From: Tenacibaculum sp. L6
Lineage (GTDB): Bacteria > Bacteroidota > Bacteroidia > Flavobacteriales > Flavobacteriaceae
NCBI RefSeq assembly: GCF_028823685.1
Contig: NZ_JAPEHZ010000006.1
Span: forward strand, 1 to 64,000
Reading direction: 5' to 3'
DNA: 64,000 bases
The notes under the pieces were generated by a model. That model was not told the origin of the DNA. It saw only the letters and a program-made list of their open reading frames with translations, and did no database searches. The position numbers and the translations under genes were made by a program. Of this stretch, positions 9,337-17,631 are shown in pieces (position 1 is the first letter of the stretch; each line of letters begins with the position of its first letter).

Positions 9337-10398
9337 CTAAATTTTTGATAAAAATTCTAATGTATTTACCCCATCAGCATAGTCCCATAACTTCGGATGT
9401 TGTGTTTGCCCGAATTCAATTTCATTTTCTATAAAATTGTTTGCCACCACACATTGAATTTGCTCTCTATCTTCCCAAAGTTTTATCTTCAAATCATCAG
9501 AATTGTCGTAGTATTCATAGAAAACAGAAGCGATAGGAGAGGCGTAACTCTCATCTTCTTTAATCATTAAAAAACCATTATCTAAAATATCAAACTCACT
9601 CATTAAATACACCGCCTTATTATAATCATAATTGTTAGCGTATTTAATATTATTTATAATCTCGTGTTGTTGATACATTCCGTTGAAAAAAGCGTCGAAA
9701 TTATAGTCTTTCGGAATAAATACTTTTGAAACTGAACGGCATCCTAACCCGAAGTAACGAAAAACATCTTCACTTAAATTTTGCATTTGTTCTTCCGATT
9801 CATTTCCTGTTAATACAGCTACAGAATTTCTGTTTTTTCGGATGATACTAGGTTTGCCTTTAAAATAATATTCAAAATAACGAGCTGTATTGTTACTTCC
9901 TGTAGCAATTACAGCATCAAAACCAGTCAATTTTTCTTCAGTAAATGATATTTTTCCTTTCAATTCAGGTTCAACATACTCCAAATACTTAGCTAAAAAA
10001 GGCAATAAATGTTTGTCGTTAGACGATTGCTTCACTAAAACTGAATGACCAGAGATTAATACCGATAAAAAATCGTGGAATCCTACTAAAGGAATATTTC
10101 CAGCCATAATAATAGCAATTAACTTAGCGTCGTTTTTTCCTAAATCTTCTTTAGAAATCCATTCAGTTAAATTATCTGTGGTCAAGGCTTTTGCCCAGTT
10201 TTCTATTGAAAACAACAGGTTTTCTTTCGTAAACCACGTATTGTTTTCTCCTGCTATTTTAAGTTGATGTTTAAATCCATCAAAAAATAACTCATTATGT
10301 TCTATATTTTCTTTTTTCTCGATTTTTTCTTGAGAAAACTGGCTTAAAAATTCTCCTAGTTTATGAAAAGCGTTGATTCTACTTTTTATACTATCCAT
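9337..10398 (-). CDS. LuxC-like acyl-CoA/acyl-protein reductase
   Basis: A 353-residue protein of the acyl-CoA reductase (LuxC) family within the aldehyde dehydrogenase superfamily. The probable nucleophile is C220 in YFGLGCRSVSK, and the conserved ATGSNNTARYFEYYF segment (about 165-179) binds the nucleotide. Members reduce fatty acyl thioesters to aldehydes; the substrate here is unknown. There are no luxA, luxB or luxE genes nearby, so bioluminescence is not implied. It is divergent from the ferredoxin gene, with a shared 70-bp control region, which suggests a redox partner. Confidence 0.85.
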   Translation of the reverse strand: MDSIKSRINAFHKLGEFLSQFSQEKIEKKENIEHNELFFDGFKHQLKIAGENNTWFTKENLLFSIENWAKALTTDNLTEWISKEDLGKNDAKLIAIIMAGNIPLVGFHDFLSVLISGHSVLVKQSSNDKHLLPFLAKYLEYVEPELKGKISFTEEKLTGFDAVIATGSNNTARYFEYYFKGKPSIIRKNRNSVAVLTGNESEEQMQNLSEDVFRYFGLGCRSVSKVFIPKDYNFDAFFNGMYQQHEIINNIKYANNYDYNKAVYLMSEFDILDNGFLMIKEDESYASPIASVFYEYYDNSDDLKIKLWEDREQIQCVVANNFIENEIEFGQTQHPKLWDYADGVNTLEFLSKI

Positions 10399-10401
10399 TT
10401 A

Positions 10402-10433
10402 TTTGGTTCTAAATTAAATTGGAACTATTTTTG
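10402..10433 (+). promoter_or_regulatory. promoter of the ferredoxin gene (TTTG-N20-TATTTTTG)
   Basis: TTTG at 10402-10405 and TATTTTTG at 10426-10433 are 20 bp apart, a complete match to the Bacteroidota sigma-A consensus. The ATG follows 35 bp downstream. It lies between two divergent genes, so the opposite promoter must be close by or overlapping. Confidence 0.7.
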
Positions 10434-10468
10434 CAAATGCAAAGTTACAAAACTGAAAGAGATTAATT

Positions 10469-10819
10469 ATGGCAATTATAATAACAGATGAATGTATAAA
10501 TTGTGGGGCTTGTGAACCTGAATGTCCAAACACAGCTATTTACGAAGGAGCAGATGATTGGAAATATGCAGACGGTACTGATTTAACAGGAAATATCGTT
10601 TTACCAAACGGTAAATCTGCCAATGCCGATGAAGATCAAGAACCAATTTCTGATGAAATTTATTACATCGTTGCTGACAAGTGCACTGAATGTAAAGGTT
10701 TTCATGAAGAGCCACAATGTGCGGCAGTTTGTCCTGTAGATTGTTGTGTTCCTGATGAAGATAATGTAGAAACAGAGGAGGAGCTATTAGCGAAACAACG
10801 TTTTATGCATAACGAATAA
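10469..10819 (+). CDS. 2[4Fe-4S] ferredoxin
   Basis: A 116-residue electron carrier. The first cluster motif is C9-C12-C15...C19P. The second set is C72, C75, C84, C88 and C92, with an extended spacing (CxxC-x8-CxxxCP) as in Allochromatium-type or YfhL-like ferredoxins. An acidic insertion of about 45 residues separates the halves (residues 25-70). The whole protein is strongly acidic. The divergent LuxC-like reductase is a likely partner by context only. A rho-independent terminator follows. Confidence 0.93.
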   Translation: MAIIITDECINCGACEPECPNTAIYEGADDWKYADGTDLTGNIVLPNGKSANADEDQEPISDEIYYIVADKCTECKGFHEEPQCAAVCPVDCCVPDEDNVETEEELLAKQRFMHNE

Positions 10820-10854
10820 CAGTCTCATACTGTCTTAAACATAAGAAATATTAG

Positions 10855-10880
10855 AACCTCGATACATTTCGAGGTTTTTT
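10855..10880 (+). terminator. rho-independent terminator after the ferredoxin gene
   Basis: The stem AACCTCGA / TCGAGGTT has a six-base loop and is followed by a run of T on the plus strand. It lies 35 bp after the stop codon. Confidence 0.8.
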
Positions 10881-10894
10881 CATGAATAATAATC

Positions 10895-10902
10895 TATATT
10901 TG
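10895..10902 (+). promoter_or_regulatory. -7 promoter element of ychF
   Basis: TATATTTG matches TAnnTTTG exactly, between the ferredoxin terminator and the ychF ATG, 29 bp before the start. No convincing -33 TTTG is visible. Confidence 0.55.
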
Positions 10903-10931
10903 CACTCGCAAAATTTCAATAAAAACATAGA

Positions 10932-12023
10932 ATGAAAGCTGGAATTGTAGGATTACCTAACGTAGGGAAATCAACCTTATTTAACTGTTTATCAAACGCA
11001 AAGGCACAGAGTGCTAACTTTCCGTTTTGTACCATTGAACCAAACTTAGGAGTGGTAAATGTACCAGATACTCGTTTAGAAAAATTAGAAGAATTAGTTA
11101 ACCCTGAAAGAGTATTACCTGCAACTGTAGAGATTGTAGATATTGCAGGATTGGTAAAAGGAGCAAGTAAAGGAGAAGGTTTAGGAAATCAATTCTTAGC
11201 AAACATTCGTGAAACGGATGCTATTTTACATGTATTACGTTGTTTTGATAACGATAATATTGTGCACGTTGATGGATCTGTAGATCCTATTCGTGATAAA
11301 GAAACAATTGATATTGAACTTCAATTAAAAGATTTAGAAACAGTTCAAAAGCGTTTAGAGCGTGTAAAAAGAACTGCTAAAACTGGTAACAAAGAAGCGC
11401 AAGTAGAATTAGAAATTTTATTGAAAGTTGAAGCTACTTTATTAGAAGGAAAGTCTATACGTTCTATCGAGTTTACTGAAAAGGAAGAAGAGTTTGTACA
11501 TCCATTACAGTTCATTACTGCAAAACCAGTATTATATGTATGTAATGTTGATGAAGGTTCAGCAGTTTCTGGAAATGCTTATGTTGATAAGGTAAAAGAA
11601 AATGTAGCTCACGAAAATGCTGAAGTTATTGTGTTAGCAGTAGGTACAGAAGCTGATATTACAGAATTAGAAGACTACGAAGAGCGTCAAATGTTTTTAG
11701 CAGATATCGGATTAGAAGAAGCAGGTGTTTCTCGTTTAATTCGTTCGGCATATAAGTTATTAAACTTACAAACTTATTTTACTGCAGGTGTTAAAGAAGT
11801 AAGAGCTTGGACAATTCCTGTTGGAGCAACTGCACCACAAGCTGCAGGAGTAATTCACACCGATTTTGAAAAAGGATTTATCCGTGCAGAAACTATCAGT
11901 TATGACGATTATGTTGCATTTGGTAGCGAAGCTAAAGTAAAAGAAGCTGGTAAAATGAGAGTAGAAGGAAAGGAATACGTTGTTAAAGATGGTGATGTAA
12001 TGCATTTCAGATTTAACGTGTAA
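10932..12023 (+). CDS. ychF: YchF-type ribosome-associated ATPase
   Basis: A 363-residue Obg-family protein that binds ATP rather than GTP and associates with ribosomes. The P-loop GLPNVGKST is at residues 6-14; the guanine-specificity NKxD motif is replaced by CNVDE, as in YchF/OLA1. The switch motif [20 protein letters not shown] is present, and the C-terminal TGS domain carries VKEVRAWTI and the final DVMHFRFNV. It is monocistronic, with its own -7 element and terminator. Confidence 0.97.
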   Translation: MKAGIVGLPNVGKSTLFNCLSNAKAQSANFPFCTIEPNLGVVNVPDTRLEKLEELVNPERVLPATVEIVDIAGLVKGASKGEGLGNQFLANIRETDAILHVLRCFDNDNIVHVDGSVDPIRDKETIDIELQLKDLETVQKRLERVKRTAKTGNKEAQVELEILLKVEATLLEGKSIRSIEFTEKEEEFVHPLQFITAKPVLYVCNVDEGSAVSGNAYVDKVKENVAHENAEVIVLAVGTEADITELEDYEERQMFLADIGLEEAGVSRLIRSAYKLLNLQTYFTAGVKEVRAWTIPVGATAPQAAGVIHTDFEKGFIRAETISYDDYVAFGSEAKVKEAGKMRVEGKEYVVKDGDVMHFRFNV

Positions 12024-12044
12024 TCTACACCTAATATAAAATAC

Positions 12045-12076
12045 AAACTCCACTAGATGATAGTGGAGTTTTTTTG
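12045..12076 (+). terminator. terminator after ychF
   Basis: A perfect 11-bp stem (AAACTCCACTA / TAGTGGAGTTT) with loop GATGA and a T run. A TTG that could start the next gene at 12074 lies inside this T run, which argues for the downstream ATG at 12104. Confidence 0.85.
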
Positions 12077-12103
12077 TACCTTAGAATCTCAAATTCGCTT
12101 AAA

Positions 12104-12778
12104 ATGCAAATAGATAAACAAACATTTCAATTTTTAAAAGACTTAAAAGAAAATAACAATCGTGATTGGTTTACTGAGCATAAAAAAGAATTCACCAAAG
12201 CTCAAAACAATGCAAAAGAGGTGTACAAAACCATTCAAGAAAATCTAAATAAGCATGATGAAGTTGATAAGCACAAGTTATTCAGAATTTATAGAGATGT
12301 GCGTTTTTCAAAAGATAAAACTCCTTATAAAACACATTTTGGAGGTTCTTTTCATAGAAAAAAACCAGAATTAAGAGGAGGCTATTATTTGCATATTTGC
12401 CCTGGAGATAGTTTTTTAGCAGGTGGATTTTGGGAACCAAATAAAGAGGATTTACTTCGTATTCGTAAAGAATTTGAAATGGACGCTTCTGAAATTAGAG
12501 AAATTTTAGAAGAGAAAAATTATGCACAATATTTTGGAGGTAAGCTTGAAGGAGATGAACTAAAAACAGCTCCAAAAGGATTTGACAAAGAACATCCAGA
12601 TATCGATTTGATTCGCAAAAAAGGGTATATTGCTATTCAACATTTTTCTGATAAAGAAGTTCTTGCTCCAGAATTTTTAACAAGAGTAGATCATGCTTTT
12701 AAAGCTCTTCGACCTTTCTTTGATTATATGAGTGATGTTTTAACCACGAACTTAAACGGAGAAAGTCTTTTAGATTAA
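12104..12778 (+). CDS. DUF2461/TIGR02453 family protein
   Basis: A conserved soluble protein of unknown function, 224 residues from the ATG chosen here. It matches the family in FLKDLKENNNRDWFTEHK near the start, KLFRIYRDVRFSKDKTPYKTHFGG in the middle and the GGYYLHICPGDSFLAGGFW block. An upstream TTG at 12074 is rejected because it lies in the ychF terminator. The stop overlaps the convergent MATE gene by 4 bp. Confidence 0.88.
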   Translation: MQIDKQTFQFLKDLKENNNRDWFTEHKKEFTKAQNNAKEVYKTIQENLNKHDEVDKHKLFRIYRDVRFSKDKTPYKTHFGGSFHRKKPELRGGYYLHICPGDSFLAGGFWEPNKEDLLRIRKEFEMDASEIREILEEKNYAQYFGGKLEGDELKTAPKGFDKEHPDIDLIRKKGYIAIQHFSDKEVLAPEFLTRVDHAFKALRPFFDYMSDVLTTNLNGESLLD

Positions 12779-14112
12779 TTTAAGTTCAATCGAACTTCTC
12801 TTTTTAAATAAATATAAGTAACCAAAGTTGATGAAATATCAGCGATAGGAAACGACATCCACACACCATTTACCCCATAAAACTTGGGTAGTATATATAC
12901 CAAAGGAATTAAAAAGATTCCTTGTTTTAAAAGTGTTAAAAGTAAAGCAGGTAACGCTTTTCCTGCTGCTTGAAAATAGGCCGCACCAATTAATTGGGTT
13001 GTAATTACAGGTGTTGCTAAAAAAGCAATAATTAACGCATTGGGTGTGCTGTTTAACAGTTCTTTATCTTCAGTAAAAATACTTACCAATTGAGTTGGAA
13101 ACAACATGATAGCGATAAAAATAATAATAGCTATTCCTGTACCAAAAAGTATCGAGGTTTTAATACTCTCTTTAACTCGTTCAATATTATTTGCTCCATA
13201 GTTATATCCTGCAATGGGTAAGAAGCCTTGAGTTACTCCTAAAACAGGAAAAAGGGCAAACAGCATAACTCTGTTGATGATACCATATATAGCAATAGAT
13301 ATTTCCCCTCCGTATTTAAAAAGTGTGTAGTTTAAAACAATAGTAAGCAAACTTATGGTTCCTTGCCTTACTACCGTTACACCACCTAAAGAAACAATTT
13401 CTTTTACGATGGAAAAATTGAGTTTAAAGTATTTAGGAATCACTTTTAGTTGAGTATTCTTAGAAAAGAAAAACCATAAAATAAATAATCCGCTAACAGC
13501 GTACGATATAGAAGTAGCTAATCCTGCACCAAATATTCCTAAATTCATGAATTTTATAAACACAACATCTAAGAATATGTTAGCAATGGCAGGAAATAAC
13601 ATAGTAAGCATCGCGTAATTAGGTTTTCCTTCAGCTCTAATTACAGGATTTCCCATCATAGCAAAAGCTAAAAAAGGAACTCCCCAAACAATTACATTAA
13701 AATATTCAGTAGCAGGTACAATTATATCTCCATTCGCTCCAAAAAGTTGTAAGATAGGCGTGCTAAAGAAGGTTCCTAAAAGCACAAATATTACTGAAAG
13801 TACAATAGTAAGTGATATCTGATTTCCGAAGACTTCAAAAGCCTTATCAGATTTATCAGCACCCAAAGCTCTTGAAATAATAGAGCTTCCTCCAATTCCG
13901 ACTCCCATTCCTATAGATGAGATTAAAAAAGCAATAGGTAGCACAACAGTAATTGCAGCAATAGCTAAAACACCTATCCATCTTCCAACAAAAATAGTAT
14001 CTACTATCATGTTAATTGACATGACTAAAATACCAATGGAAGCAGGAATAGCTTGTTTTAAAAGAAGTTGACTAATACTTTTTGTTCCTAAGTCGTCAGC
14101 GATTCTATTCAT
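12775..14112 (-). CDS. MATE-family multidrug/Na+ efflux transporter
   Basis: A 445-residue inner-membrane protein with about 12 helices in two MATE halves. The family features seen are the start DLGTKSISQLLLKQAIPASIG, the GMGVGIGGSSIISRALGA segment of the first half and the matching GYNYGANNIERVKESIK segment of the second half (about residues 300-316). It exports cationic compounds in exchange for Na+ or H+; the substrate is unknown. It is convergent with the DUF2461 gene and divergent from the thioesterase. Confidence 0.93.
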   Translation of the reverse strand: MNRIADDLGTKSISQLLLKQAIPASIGILVMSINMIVDTIFVGRWIGVLAIAAITVVLPIAFLISSIGMGVGIGGSSIISRALGADKSDKAFEVFGNQISLTIVLSVIFVLLGTFFSTPILQLFGANGDIIVPATEYFNVIVWGVPFLAFAMMGNPVIRAEGKPNYAMLTMLFPAIANIFLDVVFIKFMNLGIFGAGLATSISYAVSGLFILWFFFSKNTQLKVIPKYFKLNFSIVKEIVSLGGVTVVRQGTISLLTIVLNYTLFKYGGEISIAIYGIINRVMLFALFPVLGVTQGFLPIAGYNYGANNIERVKESIKTSILFGTGIAIIIFIAIMLFPTQLVSIFTEDKELLNSTPNALIIAFLATPVITTQLIGAAYFQAAGKALPALLLTLLKQGIFLIPLVYILPKFYGVNGVWMSFPIADISSTLVTYIYLKREVRLNLN

Positions 14113-14189
14113 GTTGCCTAAATTAACACGAATTATCGTTCTAATTTAAAATCTACGTTATATTTAAGTAATAATTAACATCAAACCTG

Positions 14190-14197
14190 TAAGTTTG
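14190..14197 (+). promoter_or_regulatory. -7 promoter element 4 bp before the thioesterase ATG
   Basis: TAAGTTTG matches TAnnTTTG and is followed by exactly four bases and then ATG (14202). If used, transcription would begin at or within a base or two of the start codon, giving a leaderless mRNA. fdhD and the MFS gene show the same spacing. Confidence 0.5.
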
Positions 14198-14201
14198 TTA
14201 T

Positions 14202-14588
14202 ATGAATGTATTTGAACAAAAACATATTGTAACAGCTAATGAAATAGATGAGTATAACCATGTGAATAATGTGGTATACGTGCAATGGATGCAGAATATT
14301 TCTGATGCCCATTGGAAAGAGCTATCAAAAAAAGCGACAAATATTGATTATGTTTGGTTTGTTATTCGTCATGAAGTTGATTATAAAAATCAAGCTGTTT
14401 TGGGAGATGAAGTAACGCTTAGAACTTGGGTTGGTAAAACCGAAGGAATAAAATCTATTCGTCATTTTGAAATTTATAGAGACGAAACATTATTAGTAAA
14501 ATCACAAACCACATTTTGTTTATTAGATGCTACTACCAAAAAACCTAAAAGAATTACGAAAGAAGTAACAAACTTATTATTACCGTAA
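14202..14588 (+). CDS. 4HBT hotdog-fold acyl-CoA thioesterase
   Basis: A 128-residue single hotdog domain of the 4-hydroxybenzoyl-CoA thioesterase/YbgC type. The DEYNHVNNVVYVQWMQ segment (about residues 16-31) holds the expected catalytic region, with N/H/V/N in place of the usual D-x-x-G-H-V-N-N. Members hydrolyse acyl-CoA or acyl-ACP; the chain length is unknown. It is followed closely by the DEAD-box helicase, which has its own -7 box. Confidence 0.88.
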   Translation: MNVFEQKHIVTANEIDEYNHVNNVVYVQWMQNISDAHWKELSKKATNIDYVWFVIRHEVDYKNQAVLGDEVTLRTWVGKTEGIKSIRHFEIYRDETLLVKSQTTFCLLDATTKKPKRITKEVTNLLLP

Positions 14589-14598
14589 AAAAGAACAA

Positions 14599-14606
14599 TA
14601 TCTTTG
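14599..14606 (+). promoter_or_regulatory. -7 promoter element of the DEAD-box helicase gene
   Basis: TATCTTTG matches TAnnTTTG and lies 18 bp before the ATG at 14625, between the thioesterase stop and the helicase. Confidence 0.5.
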
Positions 14607-14624
14607 CACTTATAAATTTATACA

Positions 14625-15743
14625 ATGACAACATTTACCGCATTAGGAGTACGAAAAGAGTATGTAAAAGGACTGAAAGAGTTAGGAATAACAACTCCTA
14701 CTGAAGTGCAAGAAGAAGCGATACCTTACTTGCTTGAAAATAATTCAGATTTTATTGGATTAGCACAAACAGGAACTGGTAAAACAGCTGCATACGGTTT
14801 ACCTATCTTGCATAAGATAAATCCTTCTAAAGGTCATATTCAAGCGTTGATTTTAGCTCCGACTAGAGAATTAGCACAACAAATAAAAAAGCAATTATTT
14901 AAGTTTACAAAATATGTAGACGAACGAATTTTTGTAGAAGCTGTTTTTGGAGGAGAAAAAATTGATCGTCAAATCAATAGTTTAAAGAGAACTACTCATA
15001 TTGTGGTAGCTACACCTGGGCGTTTAATTGATTTGATTGAGAGAGGTGAGGTTGATTTAAAAAATATCAACACTATTGTACTTGACGAAGCAGATGAAAT
15101 GCTAAGCATGGGATTCAAATTAGAATTAAACCGTATTTTAAAATATACTTCAGGTACACGTAAAACATGGTTGTTTTCTGCTACAATGCCAGAAGAAATC
15201 AGAAGTATCATAAAAAAATACATGAGTTCTTTTGCTAAACAAGTAGAAGTAAACAAGAATTCTTTGGTAAATGCTAATATTACGCATCAGTTTGTAACAA
15301 CTACGATTCCTGAAAAAACCGATGTTATTGTTAAGTTTTTAGAAAAACGACATACTGAAAGAGGTATTATATTTACAAGAACCAAAGCAGGAGCTCAAAA
15401 GTTAACAAAAGAGTTAAAAGAAGAAGGATTTTCAGTAGAAGCTCTAGAAGGTGACATGCAGCAAAAAGAGCGCGATAAAGTAATGCGTGCTTTTAAAAAT
15501 GAAAGTCTTCAAGTATTAGTTTCTACTGATGTAGCTGCAAGAGGAATCGATGTTCAAAACTTAGGTTTTGTGTTACATCATCAATTACCAGAAAAGTTAG
15601 AATATTATACACACAGAAGCGGTAGAACAGCCAGAGCTGGTAAAAGAGGAGTGTCTTTAGCTTTAATTCTTCAAAATGAAAGAAATCGTATTGCTGAAGT
15701 GGAAAAAGAATTACAAATACAATTTTCAGAAATATCAATATAA
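14625..15743 (+). CDS. DEAD-box ATP-dependent RNA helicase
   Basis: A compact 372-residue helicase with both RecA domains and almost no extension. Motifs in order: the Q-motif region, AQTGTGKTAAYGLP (motif I), APTRELAQQ (Ia), TPGR (Ib), LDEADEMLSMGF (II), SATMP (III), IIFTRTKAGAQ (IV), STDVAARGID (V) and HRSGRTARAG (VI). It probably remodels RNA in ribosome assembly or mRNA decay, but the lack of a C-terminal RNA-binding tail prevents assignment to one paralogue. Its stop abuts the next ATG. Confidence 0.96.
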   Translation: MTTFTALGVRKEYVKGLKELGITTPTEVQEEAIPYLLENNSDFIGLAQTGTGKTAAYGLPILHKINPSKGHIQALILAPTRELAQQIKKQLFKFTKYVDERIFVEAVFGGEKIDRQINSLKRTTHIVVATPGRLIDLIERGEVDLKNINTIVLDEADEMLSMGFKLELNRILKYTSGTRKTWLFSATMPEEIRSIIKKYMSSFAKQVEVNKNSLVNANITHQFVTTTIPEKTDVIVKFLEKRHTERGIIFTRTKAGAQKLTKELKEEGFSVEALEGDMQQKERDKVMRAFKNESLQVLVSTDVAARGIDVQNLGFVLHHQLPEKLEYYTHRSGRTARAGKRGVSLALILQNERNRIAEVEKELQIQFSEISI

Positions 15744-16364
15744 ATGAGTATCATCTACGCCATAGACTTAGCTGGAACTTTCGCCTTCGCCATTAGTGGA
15801 GCATTAGTGGCTATTCGAAAAAAGTTTGATGTTTTTGGTGTGCTCATTATAGCTTTTGTTACTGCTATTGGAGGTGGTATGACGCGTGATGTTCTTATTA
15901 ATGCGCATCCTATAAATTGGATAGGCGATATCAATTATATCTGGATAATACTCACAGCAGTAGTGGTTACCTTTTTATTTAGAAGTAAAATAGCTCCACT
16001 AAGAAAAACAATGTTTTTATTCGATACGATTGGTATTAGTGTATTTACATTAATAGGCGTTCAAAAAGGATTGAGTTTTAACCTACATCCGTTTGTAGCG
16101 TTAGTTATGGGGATGTCTTCTGCTGTTATGGGAGGAGTTATTAGAGATGTATTAACGAATGAAATTCCGCTGATTTTTCATAGAGAAATTTATGCTTCCG
16201 CCTGTTTAGCAGGAGGAATGGTGTACTTACTTTTACATCCTTTTAATATAAATGAAGATTTACTTTTTGTGATTTCTGCAGGTATTATTGTTGTAATAAG
16301 AACTATTGCAGTACAATATAAATTGGAGCTTCCTAGCATTAAAAAAGATGTTTTTGGAAAATAA
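15744..16364 (+). CDS. TRIC/UPF0126-family cation channel protein
   Basis: A 206-residue inner-membrane protein of two UPF0126 repeats, each with three helices and a glycine-rich kink (AIGGGMTRDV near residue 46; VMGGVIRDVL near residue 132). Prokaryotic TRIC proteins form trimeric monovalent-cation channels. It starts at the base following the helicase stop, so translation is probably coupled. A MaoC hydratase follows after 8 bp. Confidence 0.92.
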   Translation: MSIIYAIDLAGTFAFAISGALVAIRKKFDVFGVLIIAFVTAIGGGMTRDVLINAHPINWIGDINYIWIILTAVVVTFLFRSKIAPLRKTMFLFDTIGISVFTLIGVQKGLSFNLHPFVALVMGMSSAVMGGVIRDVLTNEIPLIFHREIYASACLAGGMVYLLLHPFNINEDLLFVISAGIIVVIRTIAVQYKLELPSIKKDVFGK

Positions 16365-16372
16365 TAAGCACT

Positions 16373-16834
16373 ATGAAAAAACTAGTTTTTGAAAATTTAG
16401 AAGAACTATCTAGTATAGAAGGAAAACAATTACCAATAGGTGAGTGGTATACCGTTACACAGCTAATGATTAATGATTTTGCCAATGCAACACTAGATAA
16501 GCAATGGATTCATATTGATGAAGAAAAAGCATCAAAATATTCTCCTACAAGAACTACTATAGCTCACGGATTTATGTCGGTTTCTATGCTTTCTGAATTA
16601 ATTTCAAAGCAATTTGAGGTTAAAAGTATAAAAATGGGATTGAATTATGGATTGAATAAAGTACGTTTTCCAAACCCAGTTCCTGTAAATAGTGAATTAC
16701 GTTTAATTAGTTCTTTAAAACAATTGGAGGATTTTCAAAATGGAAAAAAACTCACATTTGGTTGTACAATAGAAATAAAAGGACAAGAAAAACCTGCCTG
16801 TGTTGCTGAGTTTATCTTTGTCTTATTCGAATAA
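16373..16834 (+). CDS. MaoC-like (R)-specific enoyl-CoA hydratase
   Basis: A 153-residue single hotdog MaoC domain. The hydratase signature DFANATLDKQWIHIDEEKA continues with the catalytic histidine in TIAHGFMSVSML. It hydrates 2-enoyl-CoA in fatty-acid turnover; the substrate is not known. It is the last gene of the helicase-TRIC-MaoC run, and a terminator overlaps its stop codon. Confidence 0.92.
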   Translation: MKKLVFENLEELSSIEGKQLPIGEWYTVTQLMINDFANATLDKQWIHIDEEKASKYSPTRTTIAHGFMSVSMLSELISKQFEVKSIKMGLNYGLNKVRFPNPVPVNSELRLISSLKQLEDFQNGKKLTFGCTIEIKGQEKPACVAEFIFVLFE

Positions 16835-16862
16835 AAAAGCTGCTTTTTATAGCAGCTTTTTT
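16834..16862 (+). terminator. terminator after the MaoC gene (bidirectional)
   Basis: The stem AAAAAGCTGCT / AGCAGCTTTTT has a loop of about six bases. It has T runs on both strands, so it can also serve the convergent gene ending at 16883. Confidence 0.8.
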
Positions 16863-16882
16863 ATTGTTGTTTGTGTTTTAGA

Positions 16883-17314
16883 TTAAGACAACCAGCCTTT
16901 TTCAATAGCTTTTTTAGAATACATTAATAAAAAGACTCCAATAAGAATAACCATCACAGGCATAATAACTCCACCAGGACCATATACTTCGGCAGCTTTA
17001 CTCATAAATAAATTGTAAGACATTTGTGCTAGAATTGCTATTAAAGAAATTAGAAACACAAATCTAGCTGCTTTTTTTCTCGCTAATAAGAAAATACTAC
17101 CTAGCAAACCAGCAAAGACTGCTATAGCAAATGCGGCTGTTACCCAAGCAGGAATGTTTTCGTATAAAGCTCTTTCAGTTTCTGGTAAAGCAGCTTTTAC
17201 TTCATCTGTCATAAAAGCTTGTCCGATGTAAGACATTACACCTAAACCATTCCAAATAAGTGCAGCAACACCAATAATCCAAAACAATGTAGTAGGTTTG
17301 TTTGAGTTTGTCAT
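16883..17314 (-). CDS. small four-helix membrane protein of unknown function
   Basis: 143 residues with about four hydrophobic helices: near residues 8-28 (TLFWIIGVAALIWNGLGVM), 50-70, 75-92 and 110-130. The start at 17314 (MTNSNKP) is preferred over the TTG-like extension to 17389, which would add a poor hydrophobic leader. The central GLLGSIFLLARKKAARFVFLIS pattern recalls sugar-transporter-like small Bacteroidota membrane proteins, but I cannot name it. It stands alone between two terminators. Confidence 0.8.
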   Translation of the reverse strand: MTNSNKPTTLFWIIGVAALIWNGLGVMSYIGQAFMTDEVKAALPETERALYENIPAWVTAAFAIAVFAGLLGSIFLLARKKAARFVFLISLIAILAQMSYNLFMSKAAEVYGPGGVIMPVMVILIGVFLLMYSKKAIEKGWLS

Positions 17315-17541
17315 AAAAATAGGTTTAAAGTTAGTTGTAGTTAAATGTAGGTACAAATAACTAAAAAAACAAAACAAACTGTAAATCAATACTTAACAAA
17401 ATAGGTTTTTAAACGCTTTCTTAAAATAATGTTAAAGCTAAGATGCTTGTGTAACGAGCCGTAAAAACAAACGTCTTATGAGTATATAATTACTTAACAA
17501 GTAATGTTTGGTGATTAGTTAGTTTTTAATAGTTGATTGAA

Positions 17542-17573
17542 AAAGGCTCGAGATATTATCCCGAGCCTTTTTT
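17542..17573 (-). terminator. terminator of the RsmB-like methyltransferase gene
   Basis: The stem AAAGGCTCG / CGAGCCTTT has an 11-base loop and U runs on both strands. On the minus strand it lies about 60 bp past the stop at 17632. Confidence 0.75.
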
Positions 17574-17595
17574 ATATTTATTTTCTTGGTATAGA

Positions 17596-17627
17596 AATCT
17601 AAGAATCTAACAATCCAAAAATCTAAT
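17596..17627. repeat. four tandem copies of an octamer (AATCTAAG type)
   Basis: The copies read AATCTAAG, AATCTAAC, AATCCAAA and AATCTAAT, with a strict 8-bp period. It lies immediately 3' of the methyltransferase stop on its transcribed strand. Confidence 0.7.
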
Positions 17628-17631
17628 CAGT

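Larger units (their letters stand above)
17315..17631. other. 317-bp intergenic region
   Basis: Contains the upstream region of the small membrane protein, a hairpin terminator at 17542-17573 and a four-copy octamer repeat at 17596-17627. The remaining 17390-17540 is AT-rich with no open reading frame above 15 codons and no tRNA-like fold that I can see. Confidence 0.6.

Noticed and set aside
9337-10398. Bioluminescence (lux) system
   Set aside because: Only a LuxC-like reductase is present. There is no LuxA, LuxB, LuxD or LuxE, and the same reductase is common in non-luminous Bacteroidota.
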